From contig NC_092574.1 of assembly GCF_037975245.1 (NCBI RefSeq), positions 7,564,213-7,628,212 of the forward strand: a stretch of 64,000 bases of DNA, written 5' to 3'. The notes under the pieces were generated by a model. That model saw nothing but the letters and a program-made list of their open reading frames with translations. It had not been told where the DNA came from and did not search any database. Each line of letters opens with the position of its first letter. Position 1 is the stretch's first letter. The position numbers were made by a program, and so were the translations under genes. Source of the DNA: Apostichopus japonicus. Taxonomy: Eukaryota; Echinodermata; Holothuroidea; Aspidochirotida; Stichopodidae. Below are positions 27,016-38,807 of this stretch, in pieces.

Positions 27016-27070
27016 CTGGAAGAACATGCTTGGTCAAGATCGCTACTTTCACTATCTTCATCCAGGGTAC
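27016..27070 (-). CDS. Possible small acidic exon (block B)
   Basis: Acceptor tttgcag; open block encoding TLDEDSESSDLDQACSS with a candidate donor at ccag/gtcaac. Composition and spacing resemble block A (25561-25656). The donor is weak and the phase (2) does not fit block A directly, so the two may be alternative or dead exons. Confidence 0.35.
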
Positions 27071-27457
27071 CTGCAAACCAAAATAAAAGAACCATGTACA
27101 ATTTAATTAATGGTAAGTATGAAATTAATTCTTTCAACAAGAAATTGATAGGTAGATATTGATGGTTTGGCATATAAGAATTTCAGGTATCCTTTGACTC
27201 CATATTCAAGAACATCATATTCACTACAAATATTGTATTCTCATAATTAATTTACAACAGTGTGATTTCTTCTGACTAGTAGCTGTAATGGTAGACTTAC
27301 ATGGACTGTACTGTATGTTAATCAGTCCATATACAATATTCAGCCCATAGCCATGTACTGTTGGACACCTCACTAAAGTATGTCATTCAATACATGTGTT
27401 GTTTAGAATGATTTAGTACTTTTGAAGCTCACTTTTATAACTACCCTTTATTTTTTG

Positions 27458-27552
27458 CAGTGGCATAGTGAGGGGAGCAAGGGAACTTTCCCCAGGGCAC
27501 AGGGTATAGGGCCCCCTGCCCCTCGGTACTGATAATGCTCACTATGCTACTG
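27458..27552. mobile_element. 95-bp MITE remnant
   Basis: Left end cagtggcatagtgag and right end ctcactatgctactg are inverted copies with one mismatch. There is no convincing target duplication. Confidence 0.55.
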
Positions 27553-28709
27553 ATCGTACTTGGAGTTTTCGCATGCAAGACATAATCAAAATTTGCAATA
27601 TACAGTATTGAAGAAATTACAGCAATTACAACAAAATGAATGTTGTACATATGACACCCAGCATGTAGCCATCCATGCGTGTGCATACTGTAGTAGGACA
27701 CTTGTCACTGGTCCATCTTATTCCAGGGAGTTCATAAAGTTATGGATTTACCACCAGAGAGAAGACATGTACATGAATAAATAGGCGGTGGATGTGATTT
27801 CCTCTATCTCAAACAATATTTTGTGTCACCTTTACATATAAGCAACATTACCATATGAGTAACATATTTAATGAGTAACATTAGGATATTCAAAATTTCC
27901 AATACCTCAAAATATTGAAATGTTGAAATAATACAGATCAATGAATGGTAAGTAGGACAATCAGCATACAACCATTCACGCATGAGGGTGAGACACTTGT
28001 TAGTGGTCCATCTTATTTCGGGAAATTATTAGGTAAAGATGATAAACCTGTCTAGCTCCTATTGAGGCACTACACAACCATTGAATGTTTTGTTACATCT
28101 TCCATACACTACTTCATATATAGACTAAAGAATTCCTGCTATATATAGAATGAACATAGACTTGTGTGTGTCATGCACACATGTGGCCTCCACTTCTGAA
28201 TATATATATATTATAAATAGGAAACATTAGGGGGACATCTTAAATCCATATTCCTTATATGTTAAAGACATACAGCTAAATGAATACTGTAGTAGGTAGG
28301 CCATTCAGCAAGCAGCCATGTACTGTAAGACAAAGTTTGTTACTGGTCCATCTTTTGTCAGGGAATTTATAGTTGAGTATGCTAAACGTTTGCGTAGATC
28401 ACTGTAGCCTATATGTCCATAACCTTTGAATACATACTACATTCTGTACCCCACAATGTGCAATGAACATGGATTTGTGTGTTTGGAAGGGGGGGGGGGG
28501 CTACTACTTTAAGTAGGAGAGACCCACTGAAGACGAGTGTACTTGATTTAGGGATTTTCTTGTACACACATTGCTTCCACCGTCTTATGTCAAATTAAAC
28601 ATTTTGTGTCAACTTCAACATAGGCAACATTAGGGGGACATATTCATATATGTTGAAGACATGTACAGCTAAATGAACAGTACAGTTAAGAAAAAGTTTG
28701 TCATTGGAG

Positions 28710-29020
28710 TAGTGTTCAAACGATTATGCATAACAGAAAATACCGATTACCGATTATTTTTTTCATAATCGTACCGATTCCGATTCCATTTAATTTGAAA
28801 ATGAGAAAATATCCTGTTTATACGAAATCGGCAATAAAGTTTGTGATAGAAACAATTATTGTTGTGATTTTCCTCTGTTTCCATTTGCTTCTTGTAATAC
28901 AAGGCTCTTAGATATCCTTTGGTATGTACCAAGTAACCTCTGGAGTTTCTCGGAAAGAAAAAAAAAGATGCAATAATCGTACCGATTCTGATTCCGATTA
29001 GGTTAATCGTTTGAACACTA
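28710..29020. mobile_element. 311-bp MITE with 17-bp perfect inverted ends
   Basis: Both ends carry tagtgttcaaacgatta as perfect inverted copies. Flanks are cattggag (left) and cattggac (right), a 7/8 target duplication. Inside are several inverted cgattaccgattatt-type motifs. No transposase. Confidence 0.75.
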
Positions 29021-29487
29021 CATTGGACCATTTTATTTCAGGGAATGTATAGTTGAGGATGATAAATATTGGCCTAGCTGGCTCTCACTGTAGCCCTTCA
29101 TGACCTTCGAATACATATTCCATACTACATACCTCACAATGTGCAATGGACATGGATTTGTGTGTGTGGAGGGAGAGGGGACTACTAGGTAGGAAAGACC
29201 CATTGAAGACATGGGAACATGTTTTAAGGATTGCCATGAACACTATATGTGGCTTTAATGTCTTACAGGCCTATCAAATTAAATATTTTGTGTCAACTTA
29301 CACATAGGCAACATTAGGGGACATATATTCATATGTTGAAGACGTGCTATTAGCCACTGTGCCCCTGCTTATCTTAAACCCTGGTCCATCTTATTTCAAG
29401 GAATTTATAGTTGAGGTTGCAAAACATTTGCCTAGCTCACTGTATCCCTACATGACCTTTGGATAAATATTCCATAGTACTTAGCTC

Positions 29488-31060
29488 CATAGGCGTACGA
29501 GGCAGGGGGGCAGAATGCCCCCCCAAATTTCCAGAGGACAAGAAATTCGGGCAAAAGTCCTGAAAAATTCGGGCAGCTTTAGAGGAGAAAAAAAATATAT
29601 ATACTGCCCGAATTTTTCAGGACTTTTGCCCGAATTTCTTGTCATCTGGAAATATTTATATATAAATATGCAGTAGCTTGCCCGAATCTTTTTCAAATTT
29701 TTGCCCGACAATTCCATGATTTTCTTTATTTAGCATCATGATGCCGAATATTTCCGTGTAACACCACCGTAAGCGCAGTTCCACTGGGCTACCACGCTTT
29801 TTGCACGATCAATTTTTTTCTAACTAGTCAATTGTATACCTGGACCAAGGGCGGCGGAACCGGGGGGGGCATAGGGGGCACGTGCCCCCCACTTTCCCTC
29901 ATATTAAAAATGTGCCTTTTTTCTACATAAAAATTCAGGTGCCTCAAGTTAGCAAGAGGCCAGGGAACCAGAATGAACACTCGGGAAGGGCCGTTTCCGG
30001 CCATCTGAGGGGTTTGTAAAACCACAAATTTTATAGTACGCTCCGCGCCAACCGATGGTGGCGCTCCGCTCAGATAGTCATGCAAACAACTTTGCAAATC
30101 CTGGCTAAGCCCGTGACTTTTAATGAATTTCTGTTGGTCAAACTCAAAGCTATTTCGAATGGAATTTTTTTTTAAAGATATTAACAAGAAAAAAACTCTA
30201 ATTCGGAAGATTCCTACATTAGCAACTAGCATGATTTCACCTCATTTTGTCTCAAAAGAAAACTTGTTCCTTGTTTCCCAATTTGCGCATTGGATATTGC
30301 AGTGCTAGAGTAGTATGCATATTTTCCTTTAGGGGGGGGGGGGCATTAATGGAGTGATGTGTATACACAAATAAGATAATACAATAAGAGTTATAAAGGG
30401 TACTAAATATAAGGCTGCATCAGTCCAATCAAGTTTCTGCAAAGTGCCCTTTGATGTCGGTGCCCCCCCCCAGATTAAAAGTGCTTCCGCCGCCCTTGAC
30501 CTGGACATCCCCAGCATGAGTGTGTATAAGAAACATTTTCTTTTCATGGATGGTTGGGGGGAAGTGCCTACAAGCCTAGAGGTACAGGTAAATATATTCT
30601 TTGTTATATTTTATACTTTTTTTGTGAGACAAATTGCAGTCTCACCCGACACAGCGACATTATCCCGCCTACGCGTCGTTGAACAATGTATGTTTTTCTG
30701 GAGGTAGCTGAGTACTGTGTTAAAATAATAAATAAGGTAACTAAATATGAGCTTAAAAAATATATTGTCCCATTTTTCCCCTTCAAAGTGATGTTACCAT
30801 TTTTTCTTCTTCTAATTTCCCAAATTTTTGGGGAAGTGTAAATTTCTAAAACGTGAGATTATTAAATAAAGAATGTTTAGATGCAACTTGCAAGGCCTCA
30901 GAAGTGCCGTTTCCGGCAATCTGAGAGGCATTGTGTGCCAAAAAAATTCTTGTACGCTACGCGCCAACCGATGGTGGCGCTCCGCTTAGATAGTGTCACA
31001 GGAACTTTCGGGCACAAAAAGTTCTGCCCCCCCAAACTGAAATGGTCCCGTACGCCTATG
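29488..31060. mobile_element. hAT-like non-autonomous element with perfect 8-bp target duplication
   Basis: Ends cataggcgtacg and cgtacgcctatg are inverted copies. The flanks are identical 8-mers, cttagctc at 29480-29487 and 31061-31068. Eight-base duplications are typical of hAT elements. A second element (29846-30498) lies inside it, so the original was about 0.9 kb. No transposase frame is visible. Confidence 0.85.
29846..30498. mobile_element. Nested hAT-like MITE with perfect 8-bp target duplication
   Basis: Ends caagggcggcggaa and ttccgccgcccttg are perfect 14-bp inverted copies. Flanks acctggac at 29838-29845 and 30499-30506 are identical. It shares an internal block (caaccgatggtggcgctccg, near 30050) with the outer element (near 30965), so both belong to related subfamilies. 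The 134-residue minus-strand frame at 29828-30232 is a by-product. Confidence 0.85.
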
Positions 31061-31411
31061 CTTAGCTCACAGTGTCCAATGGGCATATAAGTGGAGGGGG
31101 GGGGGTACTAAGTAGGATAGACCTGCATTGGAATCATGTGTAACTAGGCTATACCAAAGTTCAAACACAAGCGTTAAAATGCCTCAGAACTCAATTTTTT
31201 TTATAAGTAAATATTATATGTACTTGCCCAATGTTAAATGAATGGTGGTTATGACATTCAGCACACAGCCAAGTCCAGTAACACAAAGTTTGTCACTGGA
31301 CCTGTATTGGGGTACACTTCAATCCAAACATCACAAAAGACATTTTTTGTATATGTACGCAGTTGTCAAACTCATTATCAATCACTACATGAAATATCAA
31401 ACCTTTCTTAC

Positions 31412-31509
31412 CTGTCAAGGTTTTGTGTGTTGTTTCAGGAGATGACTACTGTCACAGGAGCTTGTTTCAGATTCTGTAAAATTTTCACAACTTTCCTAAT
31501 CTTGTGGAA
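31412..31509 (-). pseudogene. Decayed acidic exon-like block (block C)
   Basis: Bounded by acceptor atctttcag and donor cag/gtaaga. In the same phase as block A (25561-25656) it reads ESCENFTESETSSCDSS and then LLKQH, aligning with block A. A TAG interrupts its start and a TGA its end. It appears to be a duplicated, dead copy. Confidence 0.4.
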
Positions 31510-31907
31510 CTGAAAGATATGTGCAAAAGGTCATGAAGAATTTGTAGCTACAGAGTATACATTGCATAATTATTTAAGAATGAAACAGATCCAACAGTAA
31601 GCTAATGGGGTCTTACTTTACCAAGTGCTGTAACGTTAGCTAGGCATTTTGGACTAGTCACTGACCATAACTGTGTGTTATGGTTTATCAAAGGTGGAAG
31701 CTGTTTAACCGATCGTCAGCCAAATACCCAGAATTTGTAGCAAAGTATATACTGTACCTGTAATATATATTGTCATATTTTCCGAGAGTATTTTTAACTC
31801 ATAGAGACAGATATTTTGACTATTTATTTCTTCAATGTTGTTTACATTTTAGACTGTTGAACGGTGGCTTAATAAATTGGACAGATCATTAAATGTTTTG
31901 TTTAGTG

Positions 31908-32343
31908 TATTTTCAATAAAACTACTGTACTGTCTTTTTGCGTGCTTTGGGCGCTGTTATTAGACCTCCTAATCAAAGGTTTATTCTATACTAATGAGGT
32001 TATATTAATTGTTGCGGTTGGATTAACTAAATCCTTTTGTCTCGATGATTTGTGTTTCAAGGGTTTTAAGTTTTGTTCTGCTTGAACCTTTTATTTATTT
32101 ACCATTTTATTAAATAATTACTATACATAATAATTTATGTTTTATGGTGTTGCTTCATATTTCTTATTTGTGTCGATGGCCACCAATACTAATGAATGGG
32201 TGATCATGATCTGGTAAATAAGTGAAGTTCCTTATCTGACCGAAACTCGGGTAAATATCCACAACGTTTACTAAAACCTCCACAACACAGTCACTGCTGT
32301 TTGCACGATTCTTACCCACTTTTACTAGTTTTAACAATAATTT
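31908..32343 (+). repeat. Direct duplication, copy 1
   Basis: A 436-bp block from tattttcaataaaact to ttttaacaataattt, nearly identical to 33267-33699. It has no LTR-like TG...CA ends and no internal retroviral genes, so it is not treated as an LTR. Confidence 0.9.
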
Positions 32344-32812
32344 ATATATATTAATATAATAATATAATATATTTTTATATATTAATAACCTATTAGCTTA
32401 AACCTATAATCCGAAACCAAAATGTCTCCGCCTTGAAGCAGCCAAACAGGCACCATGAACAGCTTCGGCCCTGCAATGCAACATCAAACAAACAGTCAAA
32501 GCATTGTAGAAGAAAATATGTCAGTAAGACATCTCAAATTCTAGCAGGCCTATGTAGTTTTTCACAAAGGTAGTATGCTATTTTAATATTCTACAGCTCA
32601 GTTATTTTCTGTAGTGTTTCACACCAAGATAGCAGTCCAAACACTAGGTTGAACTGGTTTTGCCCACCATGGTTATTCACACACTTGATATTCCATTCTG
32701 GGTGTCACTTACTACTGTACATCAAAGACACAGTGGTTCAAACACTTGGTACAAAACACTGAGTGTTTGGTGTACCATCTTAACCAGACAGTAGGGTTGA
32801 GGCTAGTGTCAA

Positions 32813-33266
32813 GGTGTTTCGGCAAAACAGCTAGTTGAGACTAGTTTCAAGGTGTATCGACAACGCCAGCTAGTTGAGACTAGTTTCAAGGTGTTTCGAC
32901 AACAATACTTGGTATTGCTTTCTGAGGGTTCCACTGAGATTAGAGTCAAGGTGTTTCGACACACAGCTAGTTGAGGCTAGTGTCAAGGTGTTTCGACAAC
33001 AAGACTAATTGGTATTGCATTCTGAGGGTTTCACTGAGATTAGTGTCAAGGTGTTTCGACAACGCAGCTAGTTGAGGTTAGTTTCAAGGTGTTTCGACAA
33101 CGCCAGCTAGTTGAGACTAGTTTCAAGGTGTTTCGACAACAAAACTTGGTATTGCTTTTTTAGGGTTCCACTGAGATTAGTGTCAAGGTGTTTCGACAAC
33201 ACAGCTAGTTGAGGCTAGTGTCAAGGTGTGTCGACAACAAGACTAATTGGTATTGCATTCTGAGGG
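32813..33266. repeat. ctagttgag/gtgtttcgacaac minisatellite, array 1
   Basis: Alternating short units containing cagctagttgagactag and tcaaggtgtttcgacaac, with a longer insert form bearing ttggtattgcattctgaggg. Total about 450 bp between the two 435-bp direct duplicates. The same repeat makes array 2 at 36400-37180. Confidence 0.9.
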
Positions 33267-33699
33267 TATTTTCAATAAAACTATACTGTTTTTTTGCGTG
33301 CTTTGGGCGCTGTTATTAGACCTCCTAATCAAAGGTTTATTCTATACTAATGAGGTTATATTAATTGTTGCGGTTGGATTAACTTAATCCTTTTGTCTCG
33401 ATGATTTGTGTTTCAAGGGTTTTAAGTTTTGTTCTGCTTGAACCTTTTATTTATTTACCATTTTATTAAATAATTACTATACATAATAAATTATGTTTTA
33501 TGGTGTTGCTTCATATTTCTTATTTGTGTCGATGGCCACCAATACTAATGAATGGGTGATCATGATCTGGTAAATAAGTGAAGTTCCTTATCTGACCGAA
33601 ACTCGGGTAAATATCCACAACGTTTACTAAAACCTCCACAACACAGTCACTGCTGTTTGCACGATTCTTACCCACTTTTACTAGTTTTAACAATAATTT
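33267..33699 (+). repeat. Direct duplication, copy 2
   Basis: A 433-bp second copy of 31908-32343, with only a few substitutions and small indels, implying a recent event. Confidence 0.9.
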
Positions 33700-34124
33700 T
33701 TTTCTTACTTAACTCTGTGTAGCACATCTTCATCATGAACAATATCTTGTGATTATATTTTAAAAATGAATTCAGTGATAAAAGACAACAAATTTTGCCA
33801 AAACTTTACACACACAATACGACAGGACAGACTTCTAAGTAACCATGCTGTTACCAGGACATTTGTACCCAAACCGCAGTATCAGCCAGTGAAAACAAAC
33901 GATAGATACATTCACTAAGTACTATGGTCTAGCTTGATCGCCAGAGCTAAAATACTCTTATTCAGAAGTTTTAACTTCAAGTAATTTCAAATAATTGTGT
34001 AGTTGTTATTTGCTACTAAACACTAATCGTATAAGTCAAGAAACCTTTTCTTTACTTAGCTAGAGCTATTATCTGTACGTTATCTACACTATTCAAGAGT
34101 AGAACAACACATTGAGATATATAT

Positions 34125-34500
34125 GATGCAGCTCAAATTTACGACCCTTATAACGTCTCAGACCAAGATAAAATAGAAAAAATTCAAAGGAAGGCAGCAC
34201 ATTTTGTAACTCGTGATTCCATAGGGCAATCCAGCGTCACTGGGATCTTAAAGACTTTGGAATGGGAACCCCTCATAGAAAGACAGAAAAGGGCCAGACT
34301 CATGTTTTTTTTATCAAATTATAAATGGCCTAGTTGCAGTCCCAAACGAGACTAATCCCTTCTTGAAACCAGGGAGACGTGACAGCTATACTCAAACTCC
34401 TTGCTTTTCATTATAGTTTCTATCCTAGGACTATTAAAGTCTGGAATACGCAATCCTTGGCCGATAAGGAGAGCCATATTCTTTGAGGTGCTTAAAACTA
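34125..34500 (+). pseudogene. Non-LTR retrotransposon, C-terminal ORF2 fragment (degenerate)
   Basis: Translation from 34125 gives AAQIYDPYNV, then KIEKIQRKAAHFVTRD, TLEWEPLIERQKRARL and, after a shift in a T-run near 34310, IINGLVAVP and TIKVWN. This is the familiar region after the reverse-transcriptase domain of LINE ORF2 proteins (WDPY...KLEKVQRRAARFV...LGW..LEERRK..RL type). It is truncated, has a frameshift and ends in stops. No intact endonuclease or RT domain lies upstream. Confidence 0.8.
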
Positions 34501-35024
34501 GATTGCCCACGTATGGTTGTTAGTGTTACTAGCACTGCTGCCCTGAGTAACAACATCCTCGTTGTGATACCCGAGAGGGGTTTTAACAAGTACGTAACAG
34601 AAACAGAAATACACTGTAGATTGGTGTGTGCTCACCGGCAAAAATCTGGTGACTGCCGAAAAGTGACTTCAGCCTGCGCTGCCCATAGACGTTAACTCGA
34701 ATTAGGCAAGTCTAATGTAATTCACATATATACCTTAGGCCTAGCCTAATCGTGCATCGTTTTATTGTACATCAACCATGGACTCTTGTGTGGAGGTGTG
34801 CGAAAAGTTCCCATTTTCATGCAGAAGAGGTTATAGCGCTTACACAGGTTAAATCTCTGACCTAGGTGGCTAAATCCTGACTAGTCCAAAATCACAACAT
34901 TGCACCACGGTGCACACACACAGAAATATTTTCTGAGTTCTCCGTACCATTGATTTTGCACAGGAATGAGATCTCAAAATAAAATATAGTTTGTTATATA
35001 CAGTAGATACAGTCAACCATCTCC

Positions 35025-35440
35025 GTGAGGCGTTGCAAATGTTCAAAGCCCCCAGTCCCAAACCCCCACGGTATGGTACTCATACTTCATGAACACCTAG
35101 CTGGTACATACGAAATTTGGGTCAGGACTTAGTTTGGGTCAAATCCCTATTTTCCTTGGCGCACAGGGCCCGAATCACATGCCCGATATGCCAATTTTGT
35201 TTTTGACTTATAAAAAAAATGAAACAGCTCCCATTGACTTTATGTTAGCTCCGTGCGTGGGGTGTTGCAAATGTTCAAAGCCCCCAGTCCCAAGTCCCCA
35301 CGGTATGGTACTCAAACTTCATGAACACCTAGCTGGTACATACGAAATTTGGGTCAGGACTTAGTTTGGGTCAAATCCCTATTTTCCTTGGCGCACGGGG
35401 CCCCTAACACATGCCAGATATGCCAAGTTTGTTTTTATCT
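35025..35440. repeat. ~185-bp tandem duplication
   Basis: The block cgttgcaaatgttcaaagcc to catgcc(c/a)gatatgccaa occurs at about 35030-35210 and again at 35260-35440 with few changes. Non-coding. Confidence 0.85.
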
Positions 35441-35561
35441 ACAGATGTCTATACTGTACCTGTACTAAGTAATAATGTAGCATGACAATGTTGCCTTTTT
35501 GGTGATTGGAAAAGAGTAGACTTTGGAACACATATCATCAGTCACTAACATAGCAAATTCT

Positions 35562-35899
35562 TTAACTTTAAGACTCGCGCAAAACGAAACGTTAATCTGA
35601 CCTAGTTTCGAAAGGTGTAACAAAAGTGTTAGACACCATCATCAACCCAGAAAATACGCAAACAGCTTGCTACTGTACCTTTGGTAATTAGACACTAGTG
35701 TACAGTCAGTACATACAGCTGTGGTCAATACCTACAGTGTACAAACGATGCAGCGATGGACATATCTCAGGTCCCGCTAAAGATAACAAGGTATCACTTT
35801 CATTACTGTGTTCATTTTGTTGCTCAACAAGCAGAAAATTTCACTTGCAAGCAACAGAAAGTTTCCTTTTTTAGAGGGGCGAGTCTTCAATGCCTTTAA
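35562..35899. mobile_element. TTAA-bounded MITE, copy 2 (inverted relative to copy 1)
   Basis: Homologous over most of its length to 19293-19664 in reverse orientation. For example, gacactagtgtacagtcagt here appears as its complement there. TTAA lies at both ends. Confidence 0.65.
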
Positions 35900-36399
35900 C
35901 TGCCAAAATCTGATGATTAAATCAAAAGATATTTTCATCTCATATAGATACTACTAGACTGGATAAGAGGAGCTTAAATAGGCGTTAGGTGAGACATTTC
36001 TTCAGGTATTTAGGCTTCATTTTGTTTCCTTTAATACTGATGCTACAACAAAAATTGGGGGTTGGGGGCCGGGGGGGCAGAGTAAGAATCAATACTTATT
36101 ATAGATTCAGAATCAATTTACCCCCTTGAGTATTTAAGTTGCAGAAAAGGCAGCTTTTCATCAATGGTCTATATACGTCTCATGCTTTACTTAATGATTG
36201 CTGTGTAATGAGATCCCTTTTGCGAATATGATTTGAGGTTATTCTAAAAAATAAGTACAGTATGTGGAAGCTTGGGGTATAGGAGCACAAGGCCTAGTTT
36301 TACGAAGAAAATGGTCTCCATACAGGAGAGCAGTGGCAAAATTGTGTTCCACGTCATACATTATTTTGTCAATCTGGTTATATGTGAAATTTTTTTTGT

Positions 36400-37180
36400 A
36401 AAGGTGTTTCAACAACGCAGCTAGTTGAGACTAGTTTCAAGGTGTTTCCACAACGCCAGCTAGTTGAGACTAGTTTCAAGGTGTTTCGACAACAAAACTT
36501 GGTATTGCATTCTGAGGGTTCCACTGAGATTAGTGTCAAGGTGTTTCGACAACACAGCTAGTTGAGGCTAGTGTCAAGGTGTTTCGACAACAAGACTAAT
36601 TGGTATTGCATTCTGAGGGTTTCACTGAGATAAGTGTCAAGGCGTTTCGACAACGCAGCTAGTTGAGGCTAGTGTCAAGGTGTTTCGACAACACAGCTAG
36701 TTGAGACTAGTTTCAAGGTGTTTCCACAACGCCAGCTAGTTGAGACTAGTTTCAAGGTGTTTCGACAACAAAACTTGGTATTGCATTCTGAGGGTTCCAC
36801 TGAGATTAGTGTCAAGGTGTTTCGACAACACAGCTAGTTGAGGCTAGTCTCAAGGTGTTTCAACAACAAAACATGGTATTGCTTTTTGAGGGTTCCACTG
36901 AGATTAGTGTCAAGGTGTAATGACAACACAGCTAGTTGAGGCTAGTGTCAAGGTGTTTCGACAACAAGACTTGGTATTGCATTCTGAGGGTTTCACTGAG
37001 ATTAGTGTCATGGTGTTTTGACAACACAGCTAGTTGAGGCTAGTGTCAAGGTGTTTCGACAACAAGATTCTGAGGGTTTCACTAAGATTAGTGTCAAGGT
37101 GTTTCGACAACACAGCTAGTTTAGGCTAGTGTCAAGGTGTTTCGACAACAAAACTTGGTATTGCATTCTGAGGGTTTCAC
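36400..37180. repeat. ctagttgag/gtgtttcgacaac minisatellite, array 2
   Basis: About 780 bp of the same family as array 1. A flanking block with gattcaaacacttgg and actgagtgtttcgtgtacc (37190-37380) also resembles the flank of array 1 (32610-32780). A single inverted copy, ctagctgtgttgtcgaaaca, lies at 37529-37548. Confidence 0.9.
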
Positions 37181-37380
37181 TTACTGTACCAGGACAAAGT
37201 GATTCAAACACTTGGAATGCCATGCAGGGTGTTTCAATTACGGCATCACAGACACAGTGATTCAAACACCTGTTACAGCAAACTGAGTGTTTCGTGTACC
37301 AACTTTACCTAGGGCCTAGATCTGAGGGTTTCGCTTACCTTAGTGATGCAAACAGTTAGTACCGCAAACTCAGTGTTTCT

Positions 37381-38467
37381 TTTCCTTCATTTCTTGACTT
37401 GATTTTATGCATTTCGATTTAACAATGCTCTAAAAGTAACTAACAACTTCACCTCTATCCCCAACACATCCCAAAACTCCATAATACGATCAGCGAACCC
37501 GAAACGGAAGTGACGTTAGAGGTCAACTAGCTGTGTTGTCGAAACACCTTGGAACTAACCCCAGCCCAAGTCAGAGAGTGTAGAGTTGCCTATACGCGTA
37601 TTCACGTTTGTCAGTACAAAGGGTAAATGCATATGCACGCTATGATGTAGACCTGGGAGGCCATGAGAGGTCAACATAAGTCCATGTGGATTCTTTGATT
37701 ACGCAATATCCAATTTTCACAACATTGCAAACAAGTTATCATAAAAACTCAGAGGCACTCTTTGATTTGAAAGTTAATCAGCAGATACTTTCCGCTCAGC
37801 GATATTTGGCAGCGTTCGAATGACACGTTTGAAGATTCTCAAACAGAATATTAAACTTAACAGTCAATTTTATGACCGTATAATTCTTATGACGTTTGAG
37901 GACTACTATATTAATATTCTAACCTAGGCTTAATTGAACGTTAGTCATTTGGTGCCTAACGTTCCACAGTCCTCGGTTAGGCTACAGAGATGTTGCTGGC
38001 ATTGGTAAAGATAACATAAGTTAACCATAGGCTTAATAAATTAATTGGTGTTTCACCGACCGGAAGAAAATCCAAATCAAGTCTAGTACTTATGCATACA
38101 TAGGATTCACTAATATAATTTCTGCAAGTTAGGGTAGCGTATATGGCTACACTAGGCCCACAGACAATGTTGGCCGCTTAGGAACCTGCTAGGGTTAAAA
38201 TATAAATATGGCAGTTTGGGTGGAAATGTCTTGCTTGTGGTGAATTATTATGCAAAAGTTACCAATAGGCTCTAAGTATATTTTATGTACTAATATCTTG
38301 TAGAACTAGGCCTAGATACTTATGATGTGGACATATTTGCCTAAAATGAAAATTGTCATCTCTCATATATCACATATCTTAACAACACCCAAGCCTTACC
38401 GTGGCATAACATATACCATTCTTGTCCTTCTTTATCTTTCTTTGTATTACAAAAGAACAGATCTGTT
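37381..38467. other. Upstream region of the deacetylase gene
   Basis: AT-rich intergenic DNA with one inverted minisatellite copy. No TATA box or untranslated exon could be assigned. The start of the minus-strand kinase gene may also lie between here and 20.5 kb. Confidence 0.4.
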
Positions 38468-38807
38468 ATGAGGCTCAGTCTACTACAGCACACATCTTGT
38501 TCAACTTGGAGCATTTCTAAACGTCTTCCCATCGTTCACCATGAAGACTACGTCTGCTATCTCCCTCCAAACCATCGGTTCCCTATGCCAAAATTCACCA
38601 AGATATACAATTGTCTTCTAAAAGATGGCATCATCGATGAAAAGCAAGTTGCAAAGCCGCAAAAAGTATCAGAAGAAACAGTGCACACAGTTCACACCGA
38701 AGAATACATTTCTAAGTTCTTTAATGGAACCACAAGTGACAAGGAACAAAGAATTACTGGATTTAAATGGAGTTCTGGACTTGTCAAAAGATGCAGATAC
38801 GAGACCG
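38468..38807 (+). CDS. Deacetylase exon 1
   Basis: Begins with ATG and a stretch rich in Ser, Leu, Arg and Lys (MRLSLLQHTSCSTWSISKR) without acidic residues, ahead of the conserved domain start LPIVHHEDY. Donor accg/gtaatg splits a Gly codon. Confidence 0.8.

Larger units (their letters stand above)
27310..31330. repeat. Degenerate long tandem repeat broken by transposons
   Basis: A series of segments with cagccatgtactgt, gtcactggtccatctta and tcagggaatttatag recurs near 27345, 27660-27740, 27965-28035, 28310-28380, 29030-29060, 29380-29420 and 31260-31310. They look like about seven diverged copies of a several-hundred-bp unit into which the elements listed below have inserted. No coding potential. 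Confidence 0.65.

Noticed and set aside
29828-30232. 134-residue minus-strand open frame
   Set aside because: Lies inside the nested MITE and shows no protein-family features.
31908-33699. LTR retrotransposon reading of the direct duplicates
   Set aside because: No TG...CA ends, no primer-binding site or polypurine tract noticed, no gag or pol; the interior is minisatellite.
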